NCBI GenBank assembly: GCA_016288215.1
Contig: JAEEYQ010000028.1
Location: 1-34,697 of the forward strand
Direction of reading: 5' to 3'
Length of the DNA: 34,697 nucleotides
DNA from: Lentisphaeria bacterium
GTDB lineage: Bacteria; Verrucomicrobiota; Lentisphaeria; Oligosphaerales; Oligosphaeraceae
The notes beneath the pieces are model-generated. The model did not search any database, was not told the DNA's origin, and saw only the letters and a list, made by a program, of their open reading frames with translations. Position numbers and translations under genes: made by a program. Shown here one piece after another: positions 1 to 8,100 of this stretch; the first letter of the stretch is position 1, and each line of letters begins with the position of its first letter.

Positions 1-187
1 AGAGTGAAGAGTGAAGAGTGAAAAGTGAAGAGTGAAAAGTGAAGAGTGAAAAGTGAAGAGTGAAAAGTGAAGAGTGAAAAGTGAAGAGTGAAAAGTGAAG
101 AGTGAAGAGTGAAGAGTGAAGAGTGAAAAGAGGAAAGTGGAAGTTACGATTTATCAGTAACTTATGTGTCTCCCGTCTCGCGTCAGA
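1..187. repeat. Heptanucleotide array with hairpin core (truncated copy of a larger element)
   Basis: Positions 1-128 are an uninterrupted run of 7-nt units, AGAGTGA alternating with AAAGTGA, so many stretches also show a 14-nt period. The run starts at the window edge and is probably cut there. It is followed by a core at about 137-170 with a perfect 7-bp inverted repeat (AAGTTAC at 141-147, GTAACTT nine bases later), then by pyrimidine heptads (GTCTCCC, GTCTCGC). The same order of purine heptads, GTGGAAGT(T/A)ACGATT core and pyrimidine heptads recurs at 8803-8997. No coding function is evident. Confidence 0.85.
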
Positions 188-202
188 AAAGCCGGCCGAG
201 AG

Positions 203-244
203 GAAAATAAAAAACGCAGCCAGCCATTTGGTGGCTGACTGCGT
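203..244 (-). terminator. Rho-independent terminator of the amidohydrolase gene
   Basis: A 13-bp stem with one mismatch (214-226 paired with 232-244) and a 5-nt loop is followed, on the minus strand, by a T-rich tract (complement of 205-213). It lies about 30 bases past the stop of the minus-strand gene at 272-1156, which is the expected place for an intrinsic terminator. Confidence 0.85.
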
Positions 245-271
245 CTGCCTATTCCGCGTGTTCTATGGAGT

Positions 272-1156
272 CTACAGGTTCAGAAGGCGGATGGCATTCT
301 CGCGGGCGATCTTCTGGAAGACGGTCTCGGAGATTTCGCCGGAAGCTCTAAGTTCCTGAAGATAAGTGGCCAAGGGGCGCAACGTGGGCATGGTCGGCTG
401 GCAGATGTCCGTGCCGAACATAAGCCGATCCTGAAATTCCGTGAGGAAGCGGACGCCGAACTGGCGGTCCCGATGGACGGCGTTGTAGCCTGAACCGGCG
501 GAGAGGTCGCCGTAGAGGTTGGGATAGGTGCGCATGAGACGGACGACCGCGCCTTCCTCCTCCACCGGCCCCTGCGGATAGCCGATGCGGTCATCCAAAG
601 TGGGATTGCGGCCAATTTCCGCCCAGAAGGTCTGAGAGTGGCCGAAGAACTTCAGGTTGGGGAAGCGCTGAAGGGAGCGTTCGAGGCCGGGCAGGCCAGC
701 GGCGTCCACCAGACCATAGTCATGGCCCACGTAGGGGGACAGATGGAAGGTCAGTGGCAGCCCCGCCTCTTCGACTCCTTTGAAGAGATTCTGCACCAGC
801 GGGTCGAGAATGGGAAGATTGGCGGTGACTTCGCCCACGCCTTTACAGCCCAGGTCGCGGTAGTATTTGGCCATGTCGCCCAACGGCGCATAAGGAGAGT
901 TGGAGAGATTGCGCGGATCGATGTTGCAGAAGGGAATGAAGCGGCTCTTGTAGGTTTCGCAGATTTCAAGGACCTCTTCCACGCTTTGAACCGTGGTGGC
1001 GCATTCGGGGGCGATTTCCGGCAGGATGCAGGCGGACTCGACGCCAATTTCATCATAGCCGGCGATCAGCTGCGATGGCAGCGCGAAGGACTGCTTGTCT
1101 CCAGGGCGGGGAAAACCGGAATGTTTCAGCGTGTGGACATGGATGTCGATGAACAT
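272..1156 (-). CDS. Amidohydrolase-family metal-dependent hydrolase
   Basis: A 294-residue TIM-barrel hydrolase of the amidohydrolase_2 type (2-pyrone-4,6-dicarboxylate lactonase / aminocarboxymuconate decarboxylase-like). The N-terminal metal-binding HxH is in MFIDIHVHT (His6, His8). Later landmarks are TFHLSP and FFGHS, which supply barrel histidines, and LMFGTDICQP, which supplies the C-terminal Asp. There is no signal peptide, so it should be cytoplasmic. The open frame runs a further 80 codons upstream to 1396. I chose the ATG at 1154-1156 because family homology begins there and the extra codons look unlike protein and cover the neighbour's hairpin. No clear Shine-Dalgarno is seen. A strong terminator follows. 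The substrate cannot be told from sequence; these enzymes act on lactones, carboxylates or cyclic amides, and a sugar-lactone role would suit the neighbours. Confidence 0.8.
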   Translation of the reverse strand: MFIDIHVHTLKHSGFPRPGDKQSFALPSQLIAGYDEIGVESACILPEIAPECATTVQSVEEVLEICETYKSRFIPFCNIDPRNLSNSPYAPLGDMAKYYRDLGCKGVGEVTANLPILDPLVQNLFKGVEEAGLPLTFHLSPYVGHDYGLVDAAGLPGLERSLQRFPNLKFFGHSQTFWAEIGRNPTLDDRIGYPQGPVEEEGAVVRLMRTYPNLYGDLSAGSGYNAVHRDRQFGVRFLTEFQDRLMFGTDICQPTMPTLRPLATYLQELRASGEISETVFQKIARENAIRLLNL

Positions 1157-1410
1157 GGTCGTGTTGATTTGTAAGTTATTGATAATTAAGAACTTATGTA
1201 AAAATCGCCGATTGTCCGCAAGGCATGTGGAATAACCGAGGGCGTTCAGCCGCATGGCCATGGCAGAACGCGACGTCTTTTCTTTGCGAAGGCGATGAAC
1301 AAACCGCGAACGACCGTTAAGGCCGTTCGCATCGGGGTATTCAAAGGCTGGAGAGCCGTTTTTATGGCTAACTTCTTGGGGAACAGGGAGTTCCATAAAA
1401 ACAGTTCAGC

Positions 1411-1439
1411 GGAGTCTGCATCGGGATTCTGCAGACTCC
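1411..1439 (-). terminator. Hairpin just downstream of the YhcH-family gene
   Basis: Perfect 10-bp inverted repeat (GGAGTCTGCA at 1411-1420, TGCAGACTCC at 1430-1439) with a 9-nt loop, starting 14 bases after the stop of the minus-strand gene at 1454. On the minus strand the T-tract follows only after a 9-nt gap, so it may be a weak terminator or an mRNA 3'-end stabiliser. Confidence 0.5.
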
Positions 1440-1453
1440 TTTTGCGGCGTCGG

Positions 1454-1897
1454 TCAGACGCGGACTTTGACGACGACCTTGCGGCATTTGCCCGTGCCGG
1501 CGCAGGGGGCATGGCCGTCGCCGGGGAAGAAAATGGCGAAGGAGCCGGGGCGGACGGGAAACCACGCCATGGGGGCGTCTTTCCACAGGGCATAGTCTTC
1601 CTTCCTGTCTTCCGTCTCCTTATGGCCCATGCCGCAGAGGGGGCTCCAGCCGATCTCCTCATTGCCGGAGACGACGAACTGGATGTCGATGTAGTTGAAA
1701 TGAGTCTCGATTTTGGCCGCCGCATGGCCGCCGCATTCGGGCTCCATGATGTTGGCGTAGCAGTCGTCGCCCTGAATTTCATGGCGGCCGGTGGGCAGAG
1801 TGGCCAGCGGCTGGTTTTGCAGGAACTCGAAGGCCTTCGCGAACAGGGGATGGGCGTTGGCGTACTGCGCGGCGTTGCTGAGAACATCAAGAATCAT
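1454..1897 (-). CDS. YhcH/YjgK/YiaL-family protein (cupin-like, sugar metabolism)
   Basis: A 147-residue protein of the YhcH/YjgK/YiaL (DUF386, EbgC-like) family. The hallmark is the core IETHFNYIDIQFVVSGNEEIGW at about residues 63-84 (typical family form: ETHRKYIDIQxxxxGxExIGW), followed by FPVRPGSFAIFFPGDGHAPC, a cupin-type barrel strand with likely metal ligands. Length is normal for the family. Members are linked to sialic-acid or other sugar catabolism (for example in nan operons), which fits the sialate O-acetylesterase directly upstream. The start is supported by AAAAAGGA about 5-6 nt upstream. An AT-rich stretch with TATATTATATATA lies upstream and could carry a promoter. The exact reaction is not established for this subgroup. 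Confidence 0.88.
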   Translation of the reverse strand: MILDVLSNAAQYANAHPLFAKAFEFLQNQPLATLPTGRHEIQGDDCYANIMEPECGGHAAAKIETHFNYIDIQFVVSGNEEIGWSPLCGMGHKETEDRKEDYALWKDAPMAWFPVRPGSFAIFFPGDGHAPCAGTGKCRKVVVKVRV

Positions 1898-1939
1898 GAT
1901 TGGGTCCTTTTTGGTGTTGCTATATATAATATAGGTATA

Positions 1940-1956
1940 CAGGGCGAAGCGCCCTG
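1940..1956. other. Small GC-rich hairpin between acetylesterase and YhcH-family genes
   Basis: CAGGGCG at 1940-1946 and CGCCCTG at 1950-1956 form a 7-bp stem with a 3-nt loop. It sits 20 bases beyond the acetylesterase stop on the minus strand and is followed by TATACCTATATT rather than a T run. It may be a weak terminator or an intercistronic processing hairpin. Confidence 0.45.
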
Positions 1957-1976
1957 ACGAAAATCACTATGGTGGC

Positions 1977-4187
1977 CTATTCGACTTCAACGTAGACGTA
2001 CAGCGTGGCTTCCTTGTAGTTCTTGAGGGAGTGGCTGAAGGTCCAGTCCGGATGTTCCGTATTGCTGTTGCCGACGCCGAAATCGGAATCGGTTCCTGCC
2101 GCGAAGTTGTTGTAGGCGAAGACAGTCTGGCTGTGCTCGAACAGATGGATCTGCATGGAGCCGTAGCCGATGTTGCCGACGCTGAAGCCGCCGTCTCCGA
2201 TGTCATAGAGGTTGCCTTTGCCGTTTTTGACATGGGCCTGGTTCTCCATGCCATAGTTGGAGGCCCAGAACTCGATGTTGCCATGGGCATGGCGGCCGGT
2301 GTGGATGCCGGCGACATTGCTCAGCACGAGCAGGTTGTCCACGTTTTGGGCAAAGCAGGCCCCGCTGGCCGCCGTGGGCACGCCGATCTTGCCCAGCTCC
2401 TGTGTGAAGGGATCCATGGAGATGCCGCACCACACGTTGGTGTCGTCGTTATTCGTGGCGTCCACATAGTAGATGATTCGTTTCACCTTGCCCTGAATCG
2501 CCTCATGGTTGTCCTCCAGATAGGCGACGCTGCGCCCTCCGTCATCTTTCCGCGTGCCGCTGCGCAGGTCGTATTTGTAGACCAGCTTGACGTCATGGGT
2601 CAGATAGTCGCGGGCTTCGTCCTTGCTCACGTCCAGGCTGATGCGGAAGGCGCCCAAGGGCAGCCCCGCCTCGTTGTAGAGATTGCCTTCGCAACGCTGG
2701 TTCCACATGAACCGCAGATACTTGGGATTGGCGACCTCCGGGCTGGAGACAACCAGTTTGCTGCCGCGGAACTCCACATTGGCGGGCTTGAACTGCTGAT
2801 CGATGCCCGCCACGGCGAAATGCTTCACGGGCTCGTCGTTGGTGGTCTTCCAGCTTTCCACGTTGGCGAAGTTCACGACGAAGGCATTGCCCTCCACGGT
2901 GAAGTCCGTGCGGATGGGGGAGTCCGCCTTGAGGTCGGTTTTGCCATAGTCCCGCTTCAGAGTGAGCAGGGCCAGCCGATGGCCGACGGTCTTCTTGTCG
3001 TGGGGATGGATGTCCGTCAGATTGCCCACGTCGTTGATGACCGCCATGCCGACGGCCGGCGCGTTGGCTTGCGCGAAACGCTCCTGCGCCTCCCAGATGA
3101 TCGGCAGGGCCTCGCCATTGCCGCCGTAGGTATAGGGAGCCAGCTGGACGAAGTAGAATTTCAGGTCGGGGTTCTGGAAGACTTGCTTCCAGCCGTTGAA
3201 CAGCGCCTGCATCTTGTCCTGATAGATGGCGCCGTCGCCGAGGTTCGAGCAGCCTTGGTACCAGATGGCGCCGCGGAAGGCGAAGGGGACGAAGGGATAG
3301 AGCATGCGGTTGTAGAGGACCGTGGAACTCTGATGGTTGGGAAAGGCCACCAGATTATTGTCGTACGCAGGCGGCGGCGGAAGCTGCTGGCGGTTTTCCC
3401 TTGCATTTTTGAATTCCCTAAGCCAGTTGCTGAAGTCGTCGATGGTCTTCTGGCTGGCCTCGTCGTAGAGGGGATGGCCGGGCAGTTTGGTGTTGACGTA
3501 GCGGGAGATGTCCGCCAGCGAGGGCATGCTGTCAAAGCCGCAGGGCGGAGTCCACGGCTCGATGCGGGTGCCTCCCCAATAGGATCCGACCAGGCCGATG
3601 GGAATGTCCAACGCCTCCTGCAGCTCATGGCTGAAGAAGAAGGCGACGGCGGAGAAGCCCTGGGTGTTGTCCGCCGTCATGGGCTGCCATTTCATGGGAT
3701 AGTCCGTGCGGGGGAAGGTGGACCACTCATACAAGGCCATGCGGGTGAAGCGGATCATGTCGTTGGCGCCCTCCGCGCAGTATTTGTCCCCGTCATAGTT
3801 GCGCCAGCGCTCATTGTTTGACCACATGGGCATCTCCATGTTGGACTGGCCGCTGCACAGCCAGACTTCGCCAACAAGGATGTTCTTGTAGGTCAAGGAC
3901 TTGTCTTTGCCGGCAATCACCAGTTCCCGCCCCTCTTTGGAGGCCTCCATGGGGGCGAGGCGGACCATCCACTTGCCGTTCGCGTCCGCCGCGGCGGTAA
4001 TCTTCTGTCCCGCAAAACTCACGGAGACGATTTCGTTCGGATCCGCCGTGCCCCACACGGGCACCATGGCCTGCCGCTGCAGCACCATATTGTCTCCAAA
4101 TACCGGTGCCGGAACGAGTTCCGCCATCAGGGCAAAGGGCAGGAATGCCATCGCCAACAGAATTCCACGCATGTCATTTCCAAACAT
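1977..4187 (-). CDS. Secreted sialate O-acetylesterase with extra C-terminal module
   Basis: A 736-residue SGNH-type sialate O-acetylesterase, expected to remove acetyl esters from sialic acids or other acetylated glycans outside the cytoplasm. The start at 4185-4187 has GGAG six bases upstream; an ATG two codons earlier is too close to it. Residues 1-22 form a signal peptide with cleavage after FALMA. The nucleophile block is CSGQSNMEMP (Ser115). A conserved IWYQGCSNLG block lies near residue 307, and DIHPHDKKTVGHRLA near residue 391 carries the catalytic Asp-x-His. The usual domain ends near residue 520. The last ~200 residues (from DVKLVYKYDL onward, with GNIEFWASNYG and GYGSMQIHLFEH) are an added, probably beta-rich module of unknown role. 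The YhcH-family gene follows on the same strand. Confidence 0.9.
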   Translation of the reverse strand: MFGNDMRGILLAMAFLPFALMAELVPAPVFGDNMVLQRQAMVPVWGTADPNEIVSVSFAGQKITAAADANGKWMVRLAPMEASKEGRELVIAGKDKSLTYKNILVGEVWLCSGQSNMEMPMWSNNERWRNYDGDKYCAEGANDMIRFTRMALYEWSTFPRTDYPMKWQPMTADNTQGFSAVAFFFSHELQEALDIPIGLVGSYWGGTRIEPWTPPCGFDSMPSLADISRYVNTKLPGHPLYDEASQKTIDDFSNWLREFKNARENRQQLPPPPAYDNNLVAFPNHQSSTVLYNRMLYPFVPFAFRGAIWYQGCSNLGDGAIYQDKMQALFNGWKQVFQNPDLKFYFVQLAPYTYGGNGEALPIIWEAQERFAQANAPAVGMAVINDVGNLTDIHPHDKKTVGHRLALLTLKRDYGKTDLKADSPIRTDFTVEGNAFVVNFANVESWKTTNDEPVKHFAVAGIDQQFKPANVEFRGSKLVVSSPEVANPKYLRFMWNQRCEGNLYNEAGLPLGAFRISLDVSKDEARDYLTHDVKLVYKYDLRSGTRKDDGGRSVAYLEDNHEAIQGKVKRIIYYVDATNNDDTNVWCGISMDPFTQELGKIGVPTAASGACFAQNVDNLLVLSNVAGIHTGRHAHGNIEFWASNYGMENQAHVKNGKGNLYDIGDGGFSVGNIGYGSMQIHLFEHSQTVFAYNNFAAGTDSDFGVGNSNTEHPDWTFSHSLKNYKEATLYVYVEVE

Positions 4188-4354
4188 CTTCATCTCCGTT
4201 CTGTAACATGGCCACAAGATGAGGCCAGACGGCGCGCGCACACGTGGCGTCGGCCTCATTGGAAAAAACTGCCTATAACATAAGACATGAACGCGGAAAT
4301 GCGATTGGACAGACGAAGATTTCCCCCTGATTGGCCAAATTCCATGGAATTCCG

Positions 4355-4392
4355 TGCGTCCCCCGTCCCATGTCCCCGCGTCCCATGTCCCG
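4355..4392. repeat. Short pyrimidine heptad array in the divergent promoter region
   Basis: Units TGCGTCC, CCCGTCC, CATGTCC, CCGCGTC, CCATGTC keep a 7-nt period, and CGTCCCATGTCCC is directly repeated. The array lies in the ~400-base divergent gap between the acetylesterase (minus) and the chaperone gene (plus). The rest of the gap holds AT-rich promoter-like DNA near 4411-4430 and a possible leader ORF. Confidence 0.6.
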
Positions 4393-4467
4393 CATTTACC
4401 TTTGCGAATTCAGGTATATATTACAATATTTGTTTAAGGAGTAAAGACGTCCGGAGGCGGCAACAGA

Positions 4468-4533
4468 ATGTTCCGAATCACGGGAGGATGTCCAATGTCG
4501 CATGTGACTGGATGTAACATTTTGCGAGTTTGA
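4468..4533 (+). CDS. Possible short leader ORF upstream of the chaperone gene
   Basis: A 21-codon frame starts at 4468 with GGAGG ten bases upstream. It contains a second in-frame ATG at 4495 preceded by a near-ideal GGGAGG at 7-nt spacing, which would give the 12-residue peptide MSHVTGCNILRV. It ends 51 bases before the chaperone start. The two good ribosome-binding sites are the only evidence. It could be a translated leader or chance. No family is recognisable. Confidence 0.25.
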   Translation: MFRITGGCPMSHVTGCNILRV

Positions 4534-4584
4534 GCAGAGATAAGATGAGGACGCAGAGGGCGTCTGCAGCACAGGAGACAGATC

Positions 4585-5058
4585 ATGAAGACGAAGGAAG
4601 ACTACAAGGCATTTTTGGCGCAAGTCCGTGAGGCCACGGGCATAGAGGCATTCGTCCCAAACGAGGACGGTCTGGCGAGCCTGCGTGTCGATGATGCCTA
4701 CAACGTGAATTTTCAGTTCGTTGAGGGCACGGGCCATGTGCTTTGCTTCATTGAGATGACGGAGCTTCCGCAAGATGCGCCAAAGGCCGTGTACCGTGAC
4801 CTGCTCGCCGCCGGCCTGTTTGGCAAGGAGACGGGCGGCGGCTATTTCGCGTTGGAGCCGACCACGGAGACGTTGGTCTACAATTTCCTCTTCGATTTGG
4901 AGACGGCGGCAAGTGACGTGGACGATTTCATCGCATCCATTGAGAAGATTCTTCAGCTCTGCGACTTGTGGAACGAGCGCATTCAGCGCGTCATCGCCGG
5001 CCATGATCGCCCCAAGGACGGCCAGATGCCTGACAAATATAATTTGATTATTGCGTAA
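4585..5058 (+). CDS. CesT-like type III secretion chaperone
   Basis: A 157-residue acidic protein with the make-up of class I type III secretion chaperones (CesT/SycE-like). It has an N-terminal helix (YKAFLAQVREATG), alternating strands that include FQFVEGTGHVLCFIEMTELP, then the helix KAVYRDLLAAGLFG followed by GGGYFALEPTTETLVYNFLFDL, which matches the family pattern of A..LL.AN......GG..L.LD....L.L. A C-terminal helix ends in LCDLWNERIQRVIAG. Acidic residues outnumber basic ones about two to one. AGGAGA six to seven bases upstream supports the start. Chaperones of this type bind the N-terminal part of an effector and are usually encoded directly upstream of it, as here. It was recognised by fold pattern and context, not by database match; a different small cytoplasmic chaperone is the main alternative. 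Confidence 0.65.
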   Translation: MKTKEDYKAFLAQVREATGIEAFVPNEDGLASLRVDDAYNVNFQFVEGTGHVLCFIEMTELPQDAPKAVYRDLLAAGLFGKETGGGYFALEPTTETLVYNFLFDLETAASDVDDFIASIEKILQLCDLWNERIQRVIAGHDRPKDGQMPDKYNLIIA

Positions 5059-5090
5059 CATATTGATAATCAGTATGTTATAATTATAAA
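5056..5090 (+). promoter_or_regulatory. 25-bp palindrome and promoter-like boxes before the effector gene
   Basis: Positions 5056-5080 form a near-perfect palindrome centred on 5068: TAACATA at 5056-5062 mirrors TATGTTA at 5074-5080, with inner TGATAATCA, and 11 of 12 pairs match. It begins on the TAA stop of the chaperone gene. TTGATA (5063-5068) and TATAAA (5085-5090), 16 bases apart, resemble -35/-10 boxes, so a protein bound to the palindrome would cover the -35 box. Read as RNA it is an AU-rich hairpin. Confidence 0.45.
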
Positions 5091-5139
5091 TATGGGTTTT
5101 GGATTGCTTCAGTTTTGCATATGATAAGGGATGGTCGAC

Positions 5140-8100
5140 ATGCCGATTAATTTGGAAACCTTTCGGACCGTCGCCAATTCGGCGTTTTTCACATCACGCG
5201 ACATTGCCATCAGCGGAAAAGGCACTCAGGCCTCTGCCCGTCTGGGCAACTATGTGTTTTCCGCGGGCAAATCAGCCAATGTCGCTGTCATGAAGGCCTT
5301 TAAAGAGGCGTTGGAGAAAGAATACGGCACCCTTGGCACCCATGCCTTCGACACCATTGTCGGCGCGCGGGCGCAGATGAAGAAGTCGCTACGAGCCTGC
5401 GATGTGAAGGCGGTTCTGTCCAACATTCCCCAAATCCGCCATAATCGTCTGGTTGGGGAAATCAACCGTCAGCTTGACATCAATCCCAAGATGCTGCAGT
5501 TGACCAAGGAAGAGAATGAAGCGGTTCGCGCGGAGATTGCCGCTAATCCGGAGGCGGGCCTTAACATGGAGTCGCTCAAGACGATGCAAGACATCTCCCG
5601 AGCCGCCGCAAAGCGCATTGAACAGGCCATCAGCAAAGCGGCCGACGGCGCGGAAGGCATTGGGCATAAGGATCTTGGAATGGCGACCGTGGATCAGGAG
5701 AACGTCGACCCGAAAGATCCGGTCGGACTCAAACAACTCAAAACCATCTTCAAAAAAGGTTCGACCTCCGTGGAGGACCAGATCAAAAAAGGCAAACTGG
5801 GAACTGGCATGCGCGTGAACCGTTCCTCCACGAATCCTGTTCTCCTTGAGTCACTTAAGTCAAACGGCGTGGAACCAGGCTTCATCTACCGCAACGACTG
5901 GTCCCAAAATGACACCCGCGGCTTCATGGCGGACATCAATTCAGAGGCAAGCCGACACGCGCTTGATGTACTCAAGGAGCAGAATCCAGAGTTTGCCAAA
6001 CAATGTGAAGGGAAATCGCTGCGTGCGCAGATCATGCTGGCGGGGCGCGCCCATCCCGCTGTCATGGCCGCTGTCGCCGAATTTGTCATTGAAGAGGCGA
6101 TTTCGGCTTTGAGGGATGAGCAGTCGCTTCGCAACCATCCGTTCAAGGACCTGGCTCAGGCTATGAAATTTCGCATTGGCGAGCATAATCTTCAGCGGCT
6201 TGCGGGGCATGTCTCCGATGCGAGAAACGCCGAGCTCCTGAAAGAGGTGAAACTGGAGCTCTTCAACGAAATCCGCGATGCGGTCATGGGCGTGAAGGAG
6301 GGCAGCGACTTCTATACCTTCTCGCCTGTCTTCAAGCACTTTACGGAACGGCACATCCTGAAGCTGGACTACAATGAACAGGACCGCTGGAAGACGGGGG
6401 CGACCAGCCACAAGGGCACCTTCATGCGTCCGGAGCGCATCCTTGCCTCCCGCAAACCGATTCTGGGGCAGATTTACCGCATCCAGACCGCCGCCAGCGC
6501 GGACAGCATTTCCGCCGGCGCCGTCACAGAGGCCTTGGCCAACGATTTGACGCGCCTCGCGGGCATTCCGTCGCAGGAGCTGACCATCGCCCGCGGCCAA
6601 TATTCCGACGGCCATCCGAAGCTCATGCTCGAGGCGAAGTTCGCCAAAGGGTACAAGGACATGGAGGCCGGCTACATCAAGGACGGTCGGATTGTTCGTC
6701 CGCCAGACGCTCCCAAAGATCTTACCCTTGAGGGACTTGGAAAATACAAGGCGTTCTTCCTCCTCACCGCCGACCGCGACGGCGTGGGCAAGCGCGGACA
6801 GAACAAGGGCTTTGTCGACGGCAAGTTCTTTGCCATCGACCCGGGACATTCATTGGAGGGGAACGGCAAATATCTTGAAGTTGCCGACGATTTCTCCTTC
6901 AAAGACACCTATGGCAAAAGCACCAAGCCGCGCTTCAACAACTTCTCCATTTTTGACGATGACACCCGCTTCGCCAAGCTGGAAGGCCTTGTGAAGCTCC
7001 GCGAAATTGCCCAGTCCGGTGCCTTTGACCGCCTTTTCGACGACTATCTCACCACCTTTTCTCCAGATGAAGAGGGCATTTCGGATGCGGAGAAGACATT
7101 GCGTCTGAAAATCAAAGAGGAAATCAAACAGAAAAGGACCGAATTCGACCAGTCACTCAAGAAGCTTCTCAATGTCGGCGGGAAGCAGCTTGAGCTCTAT
7201 GATGATCTTGCGGAAGATGGTCCCGAAATGCAGGAGAAGGCCATCAACACCCTTTCGCATCTGGAGATGCTCACCTCGCCCACCACGTGGGTGAGCAAGA
7301 AAGGCCAGGTCGCGCTGAACCATCTTGAGGTCAAGCAGGAGACCCGCGTCCCGTGGAACGCCTACGCGGAGGGCGACAATATGGTGTACTTCTGCGACAA
7401 GCCGCTGGACTATTCGACGATGAAGCTGGTCGAGAGCGTTGCCAAAAGCGCGGGAGTCCACTACGAATTCGACAATTACGGCAACTCCCGCATCGTCGTC
7501 CCCAAGGCCGACGCGGAGAAGTTCTTCGCCGCCTTCTCCGAAGAGAACGTGCAGAAGCTGACGCATCCCGAAGAGTATGCGGCGCGCAAGATGGGAGGCG
7601 ACCCGCTGGCCGTCGCGAAGGACTATTCGCCGAAGCCGTTTGTCCACACTCCGGATCCGCGGCCTCCGATGAAGGCGGATGAGCTGCCGCCGTCGCTGGA
7701 TGTGAGGCTTCCGACAGGCAAGATCGTCAAATTACCCAAACTCCACTATGAGACCATGGCCACCAAGACCTCGAAGTATTCGCGTCCGCGAAACGAAGGG
7801 GAGCTGCGGGCCTCTTTGGAGTCGCGAATCCGGCGGGGATATGAGATCATGAATGCGCTGCTTACCGGCAAGACCATGCGCTTCGACGCCACGGAGGACA
7901 ATATCGCGGCGTTCACGCTGGCGCTCCACACGGCCGCCCTGAGCAAGGGGGAATTAATGTACCGCGGCTCCTTCTCCATCCAGGATCCCCAAGGCACCAT
8001 CGCCCGCTGGCTTGACTCCAATCCGGACATCTATCTGCGGACCTCAACCCATGCCAAGCCATATCAGAATCTCCAGGTGGACGGACACCTCAACATGCCC

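Noticed and set aside
1157..1396. N-terminal extension of the amidohydrolase
   Set aside because: The 80 extra codons overlap the neighbour's hairpin, do not look like protein, and homology starts at MFIDIHVHT.
2031..3821. 596-codon plus-strand frame opposite the acetylesterase
   Set aside because: It mirrors the acetylesterase on the other strand, has no recognisable motif and no ribosome site; the minus frame has a full enzyme signature.
4396..5061. 221-codon minus-strand frame over the chaperone gene
   Set aside because: The plus frame has a strong Shine-Dalgarno and chaperone-like pattern; the minus frame has neither.
5941..6849. 302-codon minus-strand frame inside the effector gene
   Set aside because: A shadow of the long plus frame without start signals or a family match.
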